In this document: piece after piece, positions 50,984 through 58,894 of the stretch
Position numbering within the stretch: position 1 is the stretch's first letter
How the letters are laid out: every line of letters begins with the position of its first letter
Made by a program: the position numbers and the translations under genes
Source of the DNA: CAYSXY01 sp964435165
GTDB taxonomy: Bacteria > Pseudomonadota > Alphaproteobacteria > Rickettsiales > RI-342
Length of the DNA: 64,000 nucleotides
Direction: 5' to 3'
NCBI GenBank assembly: GCA_964435165.1
Contig: CAYSXY010000005.1
Span: 8,466 to 72,465 of the forward strand
The notes under the pieces: model-generated
Database searches by the model: none
What the model saw: only the letters and a program-made list of their open reading frames with translations
What the model was told of the DNA's origin: nothing

Positions 50984-51271
50984 TTAGGAGAAGTGAGGAG
51001 GGGCTCTGGCCGTCTGCCTGATGCTCGCGTGATGGCCATGCCACTGTGCGTGGGCGATGACGTAAGCCAGCGGACGCGGCGCAGGATTTATGACAGCTAC
51101 CCCGGCGGGGTGCACGCTATGTTTCAGCTTGTCGCAGGCATAGGTGATCTCACATTCCTGGCCTTCATGATCATGGTCATGAAAGCCATGCTCCGCCATG
51201 TGCAGGAGCGAGAGGCTCTGCACCGTGAGCAAGATAATGGCAAGACTGAGATAGACACTATACCTAATCAT
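50984..51271 (-). CDS. Small exported His-rich protein (DUF2607/DUF2946-like)
   Basis: A 95-residue protein. Residues 5-22 are a hydrophobic signal or anchor (VYLSLAIILLTVQSLSLL), followed by HMAEHGFHDHDHEGQECEI, which has the HxxEHG and DHxHxG-xxCE pattern seen in small metal-linked DUF2607/DUF2946 proteins. The likely role is periplasmic metal handling, by family resemblance only. It lies 35 bp downstream of purK, on the same strand, and upstream of the ATPase-like pair. Confidence 0.65.
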   Translation of the reverse strand: MIRYSVYLSLAIILLTVQSLSLLHMAEHGFHDHDHEGQECEITYACDKLKHSVHPAGVAVINPAPRPLAYVIAHAQWHGHHASIRQTARAPPHFS

Positions 51272-51306
51272 AGGCTGCTTATAGCACTAATGATTAAGAT
51301 GTTATA

Positions 51307-52380
51307 TTATTCTTTCATGACATTCACATGACCCATTTTACGGCCTTCGCGTGCATGGGTTTTGCCATAGAGGTGCAGTTTGGCGCGTGGGTTTTGGGCC
51401 AGATGCTGGTGCCAGTGATCGACATCTTTCCCTAGCAGATTCAACATTTCCGTTGGTGCGAGTATGTCCGTACTGCCTAGTGGCAGGCCGCAAACGGCGC
51501 GAATATGCTGTTCGAACTGGCTGGTCACACAACCATCTTGTGACCAGTGACCGGAATTGTGTGGGCGCGGTGCCATTTCATTGACCAGCAATTGTCCATC
51601 TTTTGTGAGAAACAACTCAATGGCGAGCAGCCCTTCCAGTGCCAGCCCGTTGGCAATGGTGATGGCGATGTCGCGTGCTTTTTTGCATATGCCTGTATCA
51701 ACATCTGCAGGAGCGAACGTGCGATGGAGAATATGATTTTTATGGATGTTTTCGACGGCTGGATAAGCAATTGTCTCATCTGTTCCGGCGCGACGCGCAA
51801 CAATGATGGACAATTCTTTCGTGAAATCGACAAATGCTTCATAGATCGCTTCCTGAGTGCCAAGATTTTCCCATACCTGTTCCAGGGGCGTCTCGGCATC
51901 GATTTTTTGTTGTCCTTTGCCATCATAGCCCAGCTCGGTGGTTTTAAGCACTGCGGGTGTATTTAGCATATCGCGCGCCTGTACTAACTCATCAAGGCTT
52001 GTAATTCGTTCATAAGGTGTCGTTTGAATTCCGAGTGAGCGTATGAAGTTTTTCTCGCGCAGCCTGTTTTGCGAGAGATGCAGCACTTCCCAGCTTGGGC
52101 GCACCGGCACATGTTGGGCAAGGTGTTTGGCCGTGCTATGGGGGATATTTTCAAATTCAAAGGTAATCACATCCACTCGTGACGTGAAACTTTGCAGGGC
52201 GGCGCTATCCGTGTAGGGCGCGACCGTGGAACTGGTGGCGACATGAATGGCCGGTGCGTGGTGATCGGGTGTGAAAATATGTGTACGATAGCCCATTTCC
52301 GCCGCGGCGATGGCCGACATACGGCCTAGTTGACCGCCGCCGATGATGCCAATGGTGCTGCCGGGTGGAATGGCTGTCAT
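51307..52380 (-). CDS. purK: 5-(carboxyamino)imidazole ribonucleotide synthase
   Basis: PurK uses ATP and bicarbonate to carboxylate AIR in purine synthesis. The ATP-grasp enzyme starts with IGIIGGGQLGRMSAIAAAEMGY and has VLKTTELGYDGKGQ (ATP-grasp loop) and VNEMAPRPHNSGHWSQDGC near residue 265. Length 357 is normal. It begins 3 bp after the purE stop, so the pair is coupled. Confidence 0.96.
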   Translation of the reverse strand: MTAIPPGSTIGIIGGGQLGRMSAIAAAEMGYRTHIFTPDHHAPAIHVATSSTVAPYTDSAALQSFTSRVDVITFEFENIPHSTAKHLAQHVPVRPSWEVLHLSQNRLREKNFIRSLGIQTTPYERITSLDELVQARDMLNTPAVLKTTELGYDGKGQQKIDAETPLEQVWENLGTQEAIYEAFVDFTKELSIIVARRAGTDETIAYPAVENIHKNHILHRTFAPADVDTGICKKARDIAITIANGLALEGLLAIELFLTKDGQLLVNEMAPRPHNSGHWSQDGCVTSQFEQHIRAVCGLPLGSTDILAPTEMLNLLGKDVDHWHQHLAQNPRAKLHLYGKTHAREGRKMGHVNVMKE

Positions 52381-52383
52381 CGT

Positions 52384-52875
52384 TCAGTCAGACGGGCTGT
52401 GTGGGACAGATTCAGTTTGTTGCTGACGCCATGCATCCAGCCTGGATGCCAGCTCGCTATCCGACAGGGCTAACATGCTGGCAGCAAGCAGCGCCGCATT
52501 GATGGCACCGGGCTTACCAATGGCGGTGGTGGCCACAGGAATGCCGCCGGGCATTTGCACGATAGAGAGCAGGCTGTCCAGCCCGTTGAGGCTTTTGCTT
52601 TCGACCGGTACGCCAATCACCGGCAGGGGCGTTTGTGCGGCTGCCATGCCAGGCAGATGCGCCGCACCTCCGGCCCCGGCGATGATTATTTTAAGTCCGC
52701 GATCACGTGCTTCCTGTGCGTAAGATGCAAGCCTGTCCGGTGTGCGATGTGCCGAGACGACGTTGCATTCATGTGGGATGGCCAGAGCTTCTAATGTGAG
52801 AGCAGCATGCTCCATGGTGGGCCAGTCGCTGCGACTGCCCATAATAACCCCAACCATTGGCGCCGATGATTGCAT
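52384..52875 (-). CDS. purE: N5-carboxyaminoimidazole ribonucleotide mutase
   Basis: PurE moves the carboxylate from N5-CAIR to CAIR. The 163 residues include VGVIMGSRSDWPTMEHA, the catalytic histidine in VVSAHRTPDRL and AGAGGAAHLPGMAAAQTPLPVIGVP. It is directly upstream of purK and 34 bp downstream of the DUF465 gene on the same strand. Confidence 0.97.
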   Translation of the reverse strand: MQSSAPMVGVIMGSRSDWPTMEHAALTLEALAIPHECNVVSAHRTPDRLASYAQEARDRGLKIIIAGAGGAAHLPGMAAAQTPLPVIGVPVESKSLNGLDSLLSIVQMPGGIPVATTAIGKPGAINAALLAASMLALSDSELASRLDAWRQQQTESVPHSPSD

Positions 52876-52909
52876 AATCGCCTCTGCTTACATGAAAAAC
52901 GTCCTTATA

Positions 52910-53149
52910 TCAGGCGATGATGTCAGGATAAAGTTCTGATTCCAGCGTAATAATTGCGTCTTTCAATTTGAGCTTTTCTTTTTTGAGGCGCTGTATCTTA
53001 AGTTGATTGAATGGAGAGAGTTCACTGAGATCTTCAATCTCCCGATCCATGCGTCGGTGGCGTGCTTTCAGTTCTTCCAGATTTTCCAACAGGCTATCGC
53101 GATCGTCGATCATATCTTTTGTGGGTTTTTTATTGATTAAGGGGCGCAT
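52910..53149 (-). CDS. DUF465 (YdcH-like) small coiled-coil protein
   Basis: The 79-residue helical protein has the DUF465 pattern: LEELKARHRRMDREIEDL, then QLKIQRLKKEKLKLKDAIITLE. These proteins form coiled coils and have no known function. ATG 53149 is preferred; a GTG at 53176 would add nine residues. A second DUF465 protein is encoded at 53991. Confidence 0.85.
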   Translation of the reverse strand: MRPLINKKPTKDMIDDRDSLLENLEELKARHRRMDREIEDLSELSPFNQLKIQRLKKEKLKLKDAIITLESELYPDIIA

Positions 53150-53200
53150 TATAACAGATTCTGGCCGACCCGTCACGAGGCAGTTGAGGGTTCGCCGCCT

Positions 53201-53797
53201 TCAGCCGGCTTGTTTCAATCCTTGCCAGCGGCCACTTACATGCTGCTCAATGTGAAACAAGTCCAGAACGCGGCCAGTGGTATGGTTGATGATGTCGTCA
53301 AGGGATGCTGGTTGATGATAAAAGGCGGGTACCGGCGGTGCGATGATGCCGCCCATCTGCGTGATGCTTTCCATATGCCGGATATGGGCTAAGGTCAGCG
53401 GTGTTTCCCGTGTGAGCAACACAAGGCGGCGGCGTTCCTTCAAGGTGACATCGGCGGCCCGGGTCAGCAGGTTAGTGCTGTGACCCAGGGCAATTTCAGC
53501 CAGGCTTTTCATTGAGCAGGGAGCGACGATCATTCCTAATGTGGCAAATGACCCGCTGGCAATTGAGGCGCCGACATCCTGCACCGGATGATGGGTATGA
53601 GCCAATGCCTGTATATCTTTTAATCGATAGGGCGTTTCGCTCTCAATAGTCAGGTGGGCGGATTTGGTAATGACCAGATGCGTATGTATCGCCGTTTTCT
53701 GTAATAGCTCGAGCAGGCGAATGCCAAAAATGGCACCAGATGCGCCACTGATGCCGATGATTAGCCTGTTTAGAGGCGAGGTATGCGATTTTTGCAT
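53201..53797 (-). CDS. ubiX: Flavin prenyltransferase UbiX
   Basis: UbiX makes the prenylated FMN cofactor for the UbiD decarboxylase. The FMN-binding start is LIIGISGASGAIFGIRLLE, with VITKSAH, IASGSFATLGMIVAPCSMKSLAEIA and the RETPLTLAHIRHMESITQMGGIIAPPVPAFY segment typical of the family. Length 198 is normal. No ubiD is in the window. Confidence 0.95.
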   Translation of the reverse strand: MQKSHTSPLNRLIIGISGASGAIFGIRLLELLQKTAIHTHLVITKSAHLTIESETPYRLKDIQALAHTHHPVQDVGASIASGSFATLGMIVAPCSMKSLAEIALGHSTNLLTRAADVTLKERRRLVLLTRETPLTLAHIRHMESITQMGGIIAPPVPAFYHQPASLDDIINHTTGRVLDLFHIEQHVSGRWQGLKQAG

Positions 53798-53990
53798 ATC
53801 ATCTATTACCTACAAAGTGTATGTGATGGGCCGAGGAGGCGCATCATCCCTGATAGTTGGAGATTTTCAAGTAAAATTTTTTGTAAAAAACGTAGGGAAA
53901 ATATGGATTTGCATTGATTATCCACAGCGAATTGCGCTATATTGGTAGCCCAAACAAGAAAACTGAATGAACTATAGGAGGTGCCATATC

Positions 53991-54179
53991 ATGACATTAA
54001 CGGCTCACATCAAAGCGCTCGAGGTACGCAAATCCGAAATTGAAAGCGAGATCGAGTCTGAGTCCAATCGCCCATTACCTGACTTTACTAGTATACGAAG
54101 GTTAAAAAAGAAGAAACTTCGTATCAAAGAAAAAATTTATGGTCTGACGCACCCGCAATTCGATTATGATTGCGCATAA
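53991..54179 (+). CDS. DUF465 (YdcH-like) small protein
   Basis: The 62-residue product from ATG 53991 has the coiled-coil MTLTAHIKALEVRKSEIESE and the DUF465 signature IRRLKKKKLRIKEKIYGL. AGGAGGT lies nine bases before the start, a strong ribosome site that overrides the ATG at 53967. A strong terminator follows 46 bp downstream, so it is a monocistronic gene. A TTATCCACA DnaA-box-like sequence lies about 65 bp upstream. Confidence 0.87.
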   Translation: MTLTAHIKALEVRKSEIESEIESESNRPLPDFTSIRRLKKKKLRIKEKIYGLTHPQFDYDCA

Positions 54180-54225
54180 ACAGGTCGCTACATCGAATTA
54201 ACTCCTAAATAACGCTAAAAACTTA

Positions 54226-54255
54226 CCCGCCTCTCTCGCCAGAGGCGGGTTTTTT
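54226..54255 (+). terminator. Rho-independent terminator
   Basis: CCCGCCTCT and AGAGGCGGG form a perfect 9-bp stem over a 6-base loop, followed by six T. It ends the DUF465 gene transcript. Confidence 0.95.
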
Positions 54256-54330
54256 CTGCCTTTCGGCAGATGTAACCTTTCAGCCAAGGCCCATAGTATT
54301 AGCATCTACGCTGCGCTTCTCGCGCTAGGT

Positions 54331-54470
54331 GCGCTCTATACGTTCTGCAGGACAGAACACCACGCCTTTGGGCATGGGTGAATGAATATCCGGACTGCGC
54401 GAACAAGGCGGCGAACGCATGGCGTTCGTAGCCCCGCAGGAAAAACGACCCCGGATTTACCCGGGTGTAT
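54331..54470 (-). repeat. 140-bp multi-palindromic dispersed repeat, copy 2
   Basis: The inverted copy of the block at 9593-9732; both span 140 bases. On the minus strand it contains the shared CTGCGGGGCTACGAACGCCA and CGCAGTCCGGATATTCATTC. Here it lies between genes, and the minus-strand frame crossing it also reads LRGYERHAFAALFAQSGYSF. A further hairpin CCAAGGG-CGAGA-CCCTTGG lies just beyond, near 54507-54525. Confidence 0.85.
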
Positions 54471-54567
54471 GGATTGGAGACCACTCAGACCGCACCCATC
54501 CAAGGGCGAGACCCTTGGTATTGGTTGCGATATAAATATTCGCGCGAATGACAATAAATAGCGGTAG

Positions 54568-54873
54568 TCAGGCTGCTTGCGCTTCTGGTGTGACGCCCGA
54601 GGGAAGGTTGTCCTGCTCCGGCGGAGGTGCCATGCCAAGCGCCGCTTTGTATAAATCGAGCAGCATTTCCTGCTCATCGCGCTCATGTGCTTCCATTTTG
54701 CGGATTTTAACAATCTGGCGCATGGTTTTCACGTCGAAGCCATTGCCTTTGGCTTCAGCATAGACGTCGCGTATGTCAGAGGCGATATTGGTTTTTTCCT
54801 CCTCCAGGCGTTCGATGCGTTCGATATATTGTTGTAAATGTTCACCGGCAATGCCGCCCACGGTCGTGGTCAT
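54568..54873 (-). CDS. GapR/DUF2312 family nucleoid-associated protein
   Basis: GapR (DUF2312) in Caulobacter binds overtwisted AT-rich DNA as a coiled-coil clamp. The 101-residue product from ATG 54873 has the family core EHLQQYIERIERLEEEKTNI, DIRDVYAEAKGNGFDVKTMRQIVKIRKM and DEQEMLLDLYKAALG. AAGGAG lies seven bases upstream and decides this start over an earlier one at 54894. Confidence 0.92.
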   Translation of the reverse strand: MTTTVGGIAGEHLQQYIERIERLEEEKTNIASDIRDVYAEAKGNGFDVKTMRQIVKIRKMEAHERDEQEMLLDLYKAALGMAPPPEQDNLPSGVTPEAQAA

Positions 54874-54972
54874 TGGTATGCTCCTTACGTTCACATGGTG
54901 TTATGCGTATCAAGATTGAAATCGTAGCGTAGCTGTATCCTGCCTTTGCTGCAAGCGATCAGCGTCTCGATC

Positions 54973-56205
54973 TTATTCGTGCATGGCCTCTGCATCGGCA
55001 TGTTCCGGCACACGGCCTGGCAGACGAATGCGCGAGGTGGGGATTTCAATATAGACGGTTGAGCCTTCACCAAGCTTGCTTTGAATATCCAGGCGTCCGC
55101 CATGCATTTCAATTAACTGTCGTGCCAGACATAGTCCGAGCCCTACACCGCGCACATGGCTGCCCACCATCACATCATCCATGGTGAATGGCTGCATGAC
55201 TGTACGCAGTTTGCGTTCACTCATTCCTTCTCCTTGGTCGCATATGGCAAAACAAAACGTCTCTTTGGACAGGAAACCAGCTTTGACAATGACCTTCGCA
55301 TAAGGCGGGCTGAATTTAATGGCATTATGAATAATATGATGCAATGCACTGACCATATGTTCCATGTCAATGGTCAGCGTAACTGGTTGATCCGGGATTT
55401 GCAGTTGCAGGGTTACATGGTGCTGCGTGGCGTAATATTGACAGGCCTCTACGGCATTGCGGGCAATATCGCGAATGTCTTGAGGTGACTCTTTCAGTTC
55501 AATCTGGCCGGAAGAAAGGCTTGCCAGTTCCAACATATTATCAATGGTGGTAAGCAATTCATGCCCTGATTCTCTGATGTGCTGGACATATTGCATGTAT
55601 TTGCCGTTGCCGAGAGGGCCGAACATTTCAGCCAGCATCATATCGGCAAAGCCGATGACGGCGTTGAGCGGTGTGCGTAATTCATGGTGCATATGCGATA
55701 AAAACTGGCGGCGAGAACTGCGGGCAATGTCAATCGCCACTTTTGCCTGCTCCAGCCGTTTTTCATTCACTTTGTATGAGGTGATATTGCGACTCACCAG
55801 CAGGATGCTGCCATCCAGCGTCAGACCTTTGCACGCGGTCATTTCCGCCAAATGCCATTGCCACTTACCGTCCAGATGGCGAAAGCGATATTCGCACTGC
55901 CGCTTGGGCGTGTTGTCATTTTCCCCGCGTGGCAATGATGCCGCGGGCGCATGGGATGGAACGAACGCCTGCAGTGTTTCGACATCTTCCGGATGAACCA
56001 TCAGGTCGAAATGCGTGTTGAGGGTTTGTTCGGTCGTATATCCTGTTAAATTTTCCCAATTAGGCGATAGATAACGGCACATGCCATCATCATCAATAAT
56101 GACGGCAAAACAGCCGGGGCCGGAGAAGATAACATCCAGCCACCGTTCCATAGTATATACGGAGCTATGTGATAGATCGACAGGACACAAGCTGGTGTCG
56201 GACAT
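54973..56205 (-). CDS. PAS-domain sensor histidine kinase
   Basis: A cytoplasmic-looking hybrid-free kinase of 410 residues. A PAS domain covers about residues 20-140 (DDDGMCRYLSPNWENLTGYT, HPEDVETLQ). The HisKA phospho-acceptor is HELRTPLNAVIGFADMM. The ATPase domain has the N box HHIIHNAIKFSPP, G1 CDQGEGM and G2 GVGLGLCLARQLIEMHGG. No transmembrane helix and no response regulator lie nearby, so its partner is elsewhere. ATG 56205 is preferred to a start at 56286. Confidence 0.93.
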   Translation of the reverse strand: MSDTSLCPVDLSHSSVYTMERWLDVIFSGPGCFAVIIDDDGMCRYLSPNWENLTGYTTEQTLNTHFDLMVHPEDVETLQAFVPSHAPAASLPRGENDNTPKRQCEYRFRHLDGKWQWHLAEMTACKGLTLDGSILLVSRNITSYKVNEKRLEQAKVAIDIARSSRRQFLSHMHHELRTPLNAVIGFADMMLAEMFGPLGNGKYMQYVQHIRESGHELLTTIDNMLELASLSSGQIELKESPQDIRDIARNAVEACQYYATQHHVTLQLQIPDQPVTLTIDMEHMVSALHHIIHNAIKFSPPYAKVIVKAGFLSKETFCFAICDQGEGMSERKLRTVMQPFTMDDVMVGSHVRGVGLGLCLARQLIEMHGGRLDIQSKLGEGSTVYIEIPTSRIRLPGRVPEHADAEAMHE

Positions 56206-56412
56206 ATGAAAATCAGGCCGTGATGTCGTTAAGGTCAACGAAAAATTAACGTATAGACGTGTTATATCATAATCCAGCAGAACCACAACATCTAGTGGCT
56301 AGTGATGTATTCTAGGCTACGAGTTGTTGTTTTTTTGCATCATTCGGGTGAGATAAGATGATTAATTAAGGGATTTAATTATTGGGGCGCCATCGTCAGG
56401 TTTTCGATGCCC

Positions 56413-56802
56413 TTACCGTACAAAAAGATGTACTTCGTGATAGGGAGCCGATGGGGCCTGATGATAAGAGGCGTGAATCGCCTGATTGTTGATGCCATGA
56501 CGCTGCAGAATTTGCTCAATATTGCGTGCAATAATGGCACTTTGGCGCTGCGAGTCGTGCAAGGCCGCCCCATCGCTATGCGCAGGAACAATATAGACGA
56601 GATCAAATTGCATCTGTGGATTCACTTCCAGCGCCTTGCGAAGCACACGCTGTAATGCCTGCTCATACTGTATTTGCGGTTGATTGAAACGTATGATCAT
56701 CAAGGGTTCGAACGCAGGCTCCGTCGTTTGCGCCTTATGGTGACCGACCAAGAGGATCATTGCCCCCAGGATTGTGATGGTGAGGTAGCGAAGAGCGCCC
56801 AT
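56413..56802 (-). CDS. Small exported protein of unknown function
   Basis: A 129-residue protein with an N-terminal signal or anchor (YLTITILGAMILLVGH). The rest (residues 35-129) resembles a small periplasmic domain: IIRFNQPQIQYEQALQRVL, then FDLVYIVPAHSDGAALHDSQRQSAIIARNIEQILQRHGI, a pattern like OmpA-C-type or SPOR-adjacent alphaproteobacterial proteins. I cannot name it. It lies between the sensor kinase and diguanylate cyclase genes, all on the minus strand. Confidence 0.7.
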   Translation of the reverse strand: MGALRYLTITILGAMILLVGHHKAQTTEPAFEPLMIIRFNQPQIQYEQALQRVLRKALEVNPQMQFDLVYIVPAHSDGAALHDSQRQSAIIARNIEQILQRHGINNQAIHASYHQAPSAPYHEVHLFVR

Positions 56803-56890
56803 TAATATGGCTCATCCTGTATAAATTAATGCGTAGCGATCAGTATCAGAATGCTGGGATGGCGTAAATGGGATAGTCGCACAACAGAGC

Positions 56891-57946
56891 CTAGGCGCTG
56901 GAAGAGGCCATGTTTTCCGGCGTAACCTTGTTGCGCCCGCCTTGTTTGGATTTGTAGAGTGCTTCGTCTGCGCGTTGGATCAATGTCTCGCTCGAATCCT
57001 TTCCAATGCGGTAGGCTGAGACACCGGCGGAAATGGTGATGCTGCGGAGTTTTTTGCCGCTGCCACGAAGACGCAGCGATTTGGAGGCAATGGTTTTGCG
57101 TAGATTCTCGCCTACGGTCAGCGCGCCGCTTAAAGGAGTGTCTGGCAGGATCAGCACGAATTCTTCCCCGCCATAACGGGCCACAAAGTCTTGCCCGCGA
57201 ACCGTATCCGTCAGTGCGCGAGCGACCTGTTTCAGCACTTCATCACCGATTTGATGACCGTAATCATCATTGAATTTTTTGAAATGATCGATATCGAGGA
57301 TGACCAGTGAGAAGCTTAGCTGTTCTTCCATCCCAAGTTTTATAGATGTTTCTAACTGCTCATCAAATGCTTTGCGGTTATGGATGCCGGTTAGAAAATC
57401 TTTTTGTGATTCTTCCGTTGCGCGTGAGAGGTTTTCGCGCAGTAACTGTACCTCTTTTGATGATGCTTCGAGCTTTTTGGAGAGTTTTTTGCCTTCGGCG
57501 CTCATGCTTTTGGTGCGGTCTAAAATATTGCCCACCACTTCTTTGATGGAATCATGCGTGAACTGGCTGCCTTCAAGCAGCTTGGTATAATCATCCAATG
57601 CCTCACCATAATCGTCAGTGTTGCTGCCGACCATTTCGATGGCGCGCATGATTTGCACCAGCAATAATTGTGCTTCCTGTGTGGCTTGTTCGACTATTTT
57701 TTTATCAAGATCTTCTGCGATATATTTGCTGTGGAGATACTCATTCTGTTCTTTGGTAAATTGACATTCACCCTCGATCATCTGATCAATTTCTGATTTG
57801 AGTTTTTTATTACTGGCTTTGATATATTCGAACCAGACAGCATAGTTCTCCGGCGTTGGCTCCACCCCATGCTGCGCCATGAGTGGCAGTGCCAATTTGG
57901 CGATATCGCTGGCAGGAGCATTATTCTGTTTTCGGGCAGCGGACAT
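56891..57946 (-). CDS. Diguanylate cyclase with N-terminal helical domain
   Basis: Makes cyclic di-GMP. The GGDEF domain occupies about residues 185-345 with the active-site loop ARYGGEEFVLILP and a product-inhibition site RGQD five residues before GGEEF. The start DFLTGIHNRKAFDEQLE is complete. The N-terminal 180 residues are helical (about 20-150) with no membrane segment and carry no recognised sensor. It probably responds to a cytoplasmic signal. Confidence 0.94.
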   Translation of the reverse strand: MSAARKQNNAPASDIAKLALPLMAQHGVEPTPENYAVWFEYIKASNKKLKSEIDQMIEGECQFTKEQNEYLHSKYIAEDLDKKIVEQATQEAQLLLVQIMRAIEMVGSNTDDYGEALDDYTKLLEGSQFTHDSIKEVVGNILDRTKSMSAEGKKLSKKLEASSKEVQLLRENLSRATEESQKDFLTGIHNRKAFDEQLETSIKLGMEEQLSFSLVILDIDHFKKFNDDYGHQIGDEVLKQVARALTDTVRGQDFVARYGGEEFVLILPDTPLSGALTVGENLRKTIASKSLRLRGSGKKLRSITISAGVSAYRIGKDSSETLIQRADEALYKSKQGGRNKVTPENMASSSA

Positions 57947-58035
57947 GCGGGCGTAATGACACGTTTCATAATAATGGATACGAATGTATTTTAACCTCAG
58001 TTCGGTTAATAAACTCTCAACTGAGAAGGCTGCAT

Positions 58036-58842
58036 TTATCGGGTATTTGAGAGTATTTCCAACTGCTCTGGGTGGGTCAGGCGAATCATCGGCCCGTTTT
58101 TGAAAAATACATGCCCACGTACTCGCACCGGCTGATGGCGCAATTGTGTTAGCGTGTCCAATCCGAAATATTCTGCGATGGTTTTCGCGTGTCTGGCGGC
58201 GATGAAAATGGTGAAATCCTCACGCCAGTTTTTATCAAAATTCACATACCAGCGATCCCTCACTTTGCTGACTTTGTGAATCACGCCTTCAATAAATGCA
58301 TATTCATGCAGGCGGTTGGTGGCTTCATCATGTGGCACCGATTGATAGCGATTGAGTGACCAGATGCCATGCCGTTTTTGTCGTGCTTCTTGCTCTGCAA
58401 TGAGCAGTTCACTAACATAGGTTCGATTATCCGGAAAGCTGTAAACATGGGCGAATCCGTCTCTGATCAATGTTTCTTGCAGCCAGAGGCCGTCCTTGCG
58501 ATGCAATTGGGCAAGGCGCCGATGGTAACGATCACGCGTGCGGCCGGCGGAGACTAAGCGAACCTGCCGGTTCAATGCCAATTCACGCAGGCGCTCAGTG
58601 GCGTCACGAGCCAGTGGTTCATCTGGTTTATCATTGTGCCCGATTTCCGGCGCCTGAATGCCGACCAACCGCACGGTTTCATGGTGGTCGAGAATCAGCG
58701 TGTCACCGTCCAGCACCTCTGTGACGGTACGCCATTCCTCAGATGTTGCTGTTGTATCGGCATGTCCAGCATTGGCAATGCACAACATTGTGCAGGCAAT
58801 GGTGAGAAAAAGCAGATAATAAGGCTTTGCCGGACGACTCAT
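58036..58842 (-). CDS. Exported thermonuclease family (SNase-like) protein
   Basis: A staphylococcal-nuclease-fold enzyme for nucleic acids. A signal peptide (residues 1-28, ending NAGHA) precedes the domain at about 35-160: VLDGDTLILDHHETVRLVGIQAPE with the acidic and Arg residues of the active site, then AGRTRDRYHRRLAQL and LIRDGFAHVYSF. The C-terminal 100 residues are extra and unassigned. It is divergent from purL. Confidence 0.9.
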   Translation of the reverse strand: MSRPAKPYYLLFLTIACTMLCIANAGHADTTATSEEWRTVTEVLDGDTLILDHHETVRLVGIQAPEIGHNDKPDEPLARDATERLRELALNRQVRLVSAGRTRDRYHRRLAQLHRKDGLWLQETLIRDGFAHVYSFPDNRTYVSELLIAEQEARQKRHGIWSLNRYQSVPHDEATNRLHEYAFIEGVIHKVSKVRDRWYVNFDKNWREDFTIFIAARHAKTIAEYFGLDTLTQLRHQPVRVRGHVFFKNGPMIRLTHPEQLEILSNTR

Positions 58843-58894
58843 TATTGCTACATAGCCCGAAAGAGACTGTCACGTTAAGGACGAATTGTATCAT

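Noticed and set aside
51272..51306. Zur-box-like GTTATATTAT upstream of the His-rich protein
   Set aside because: Only one half resembles the consensus; the match is too weak in AT-rich sequence.
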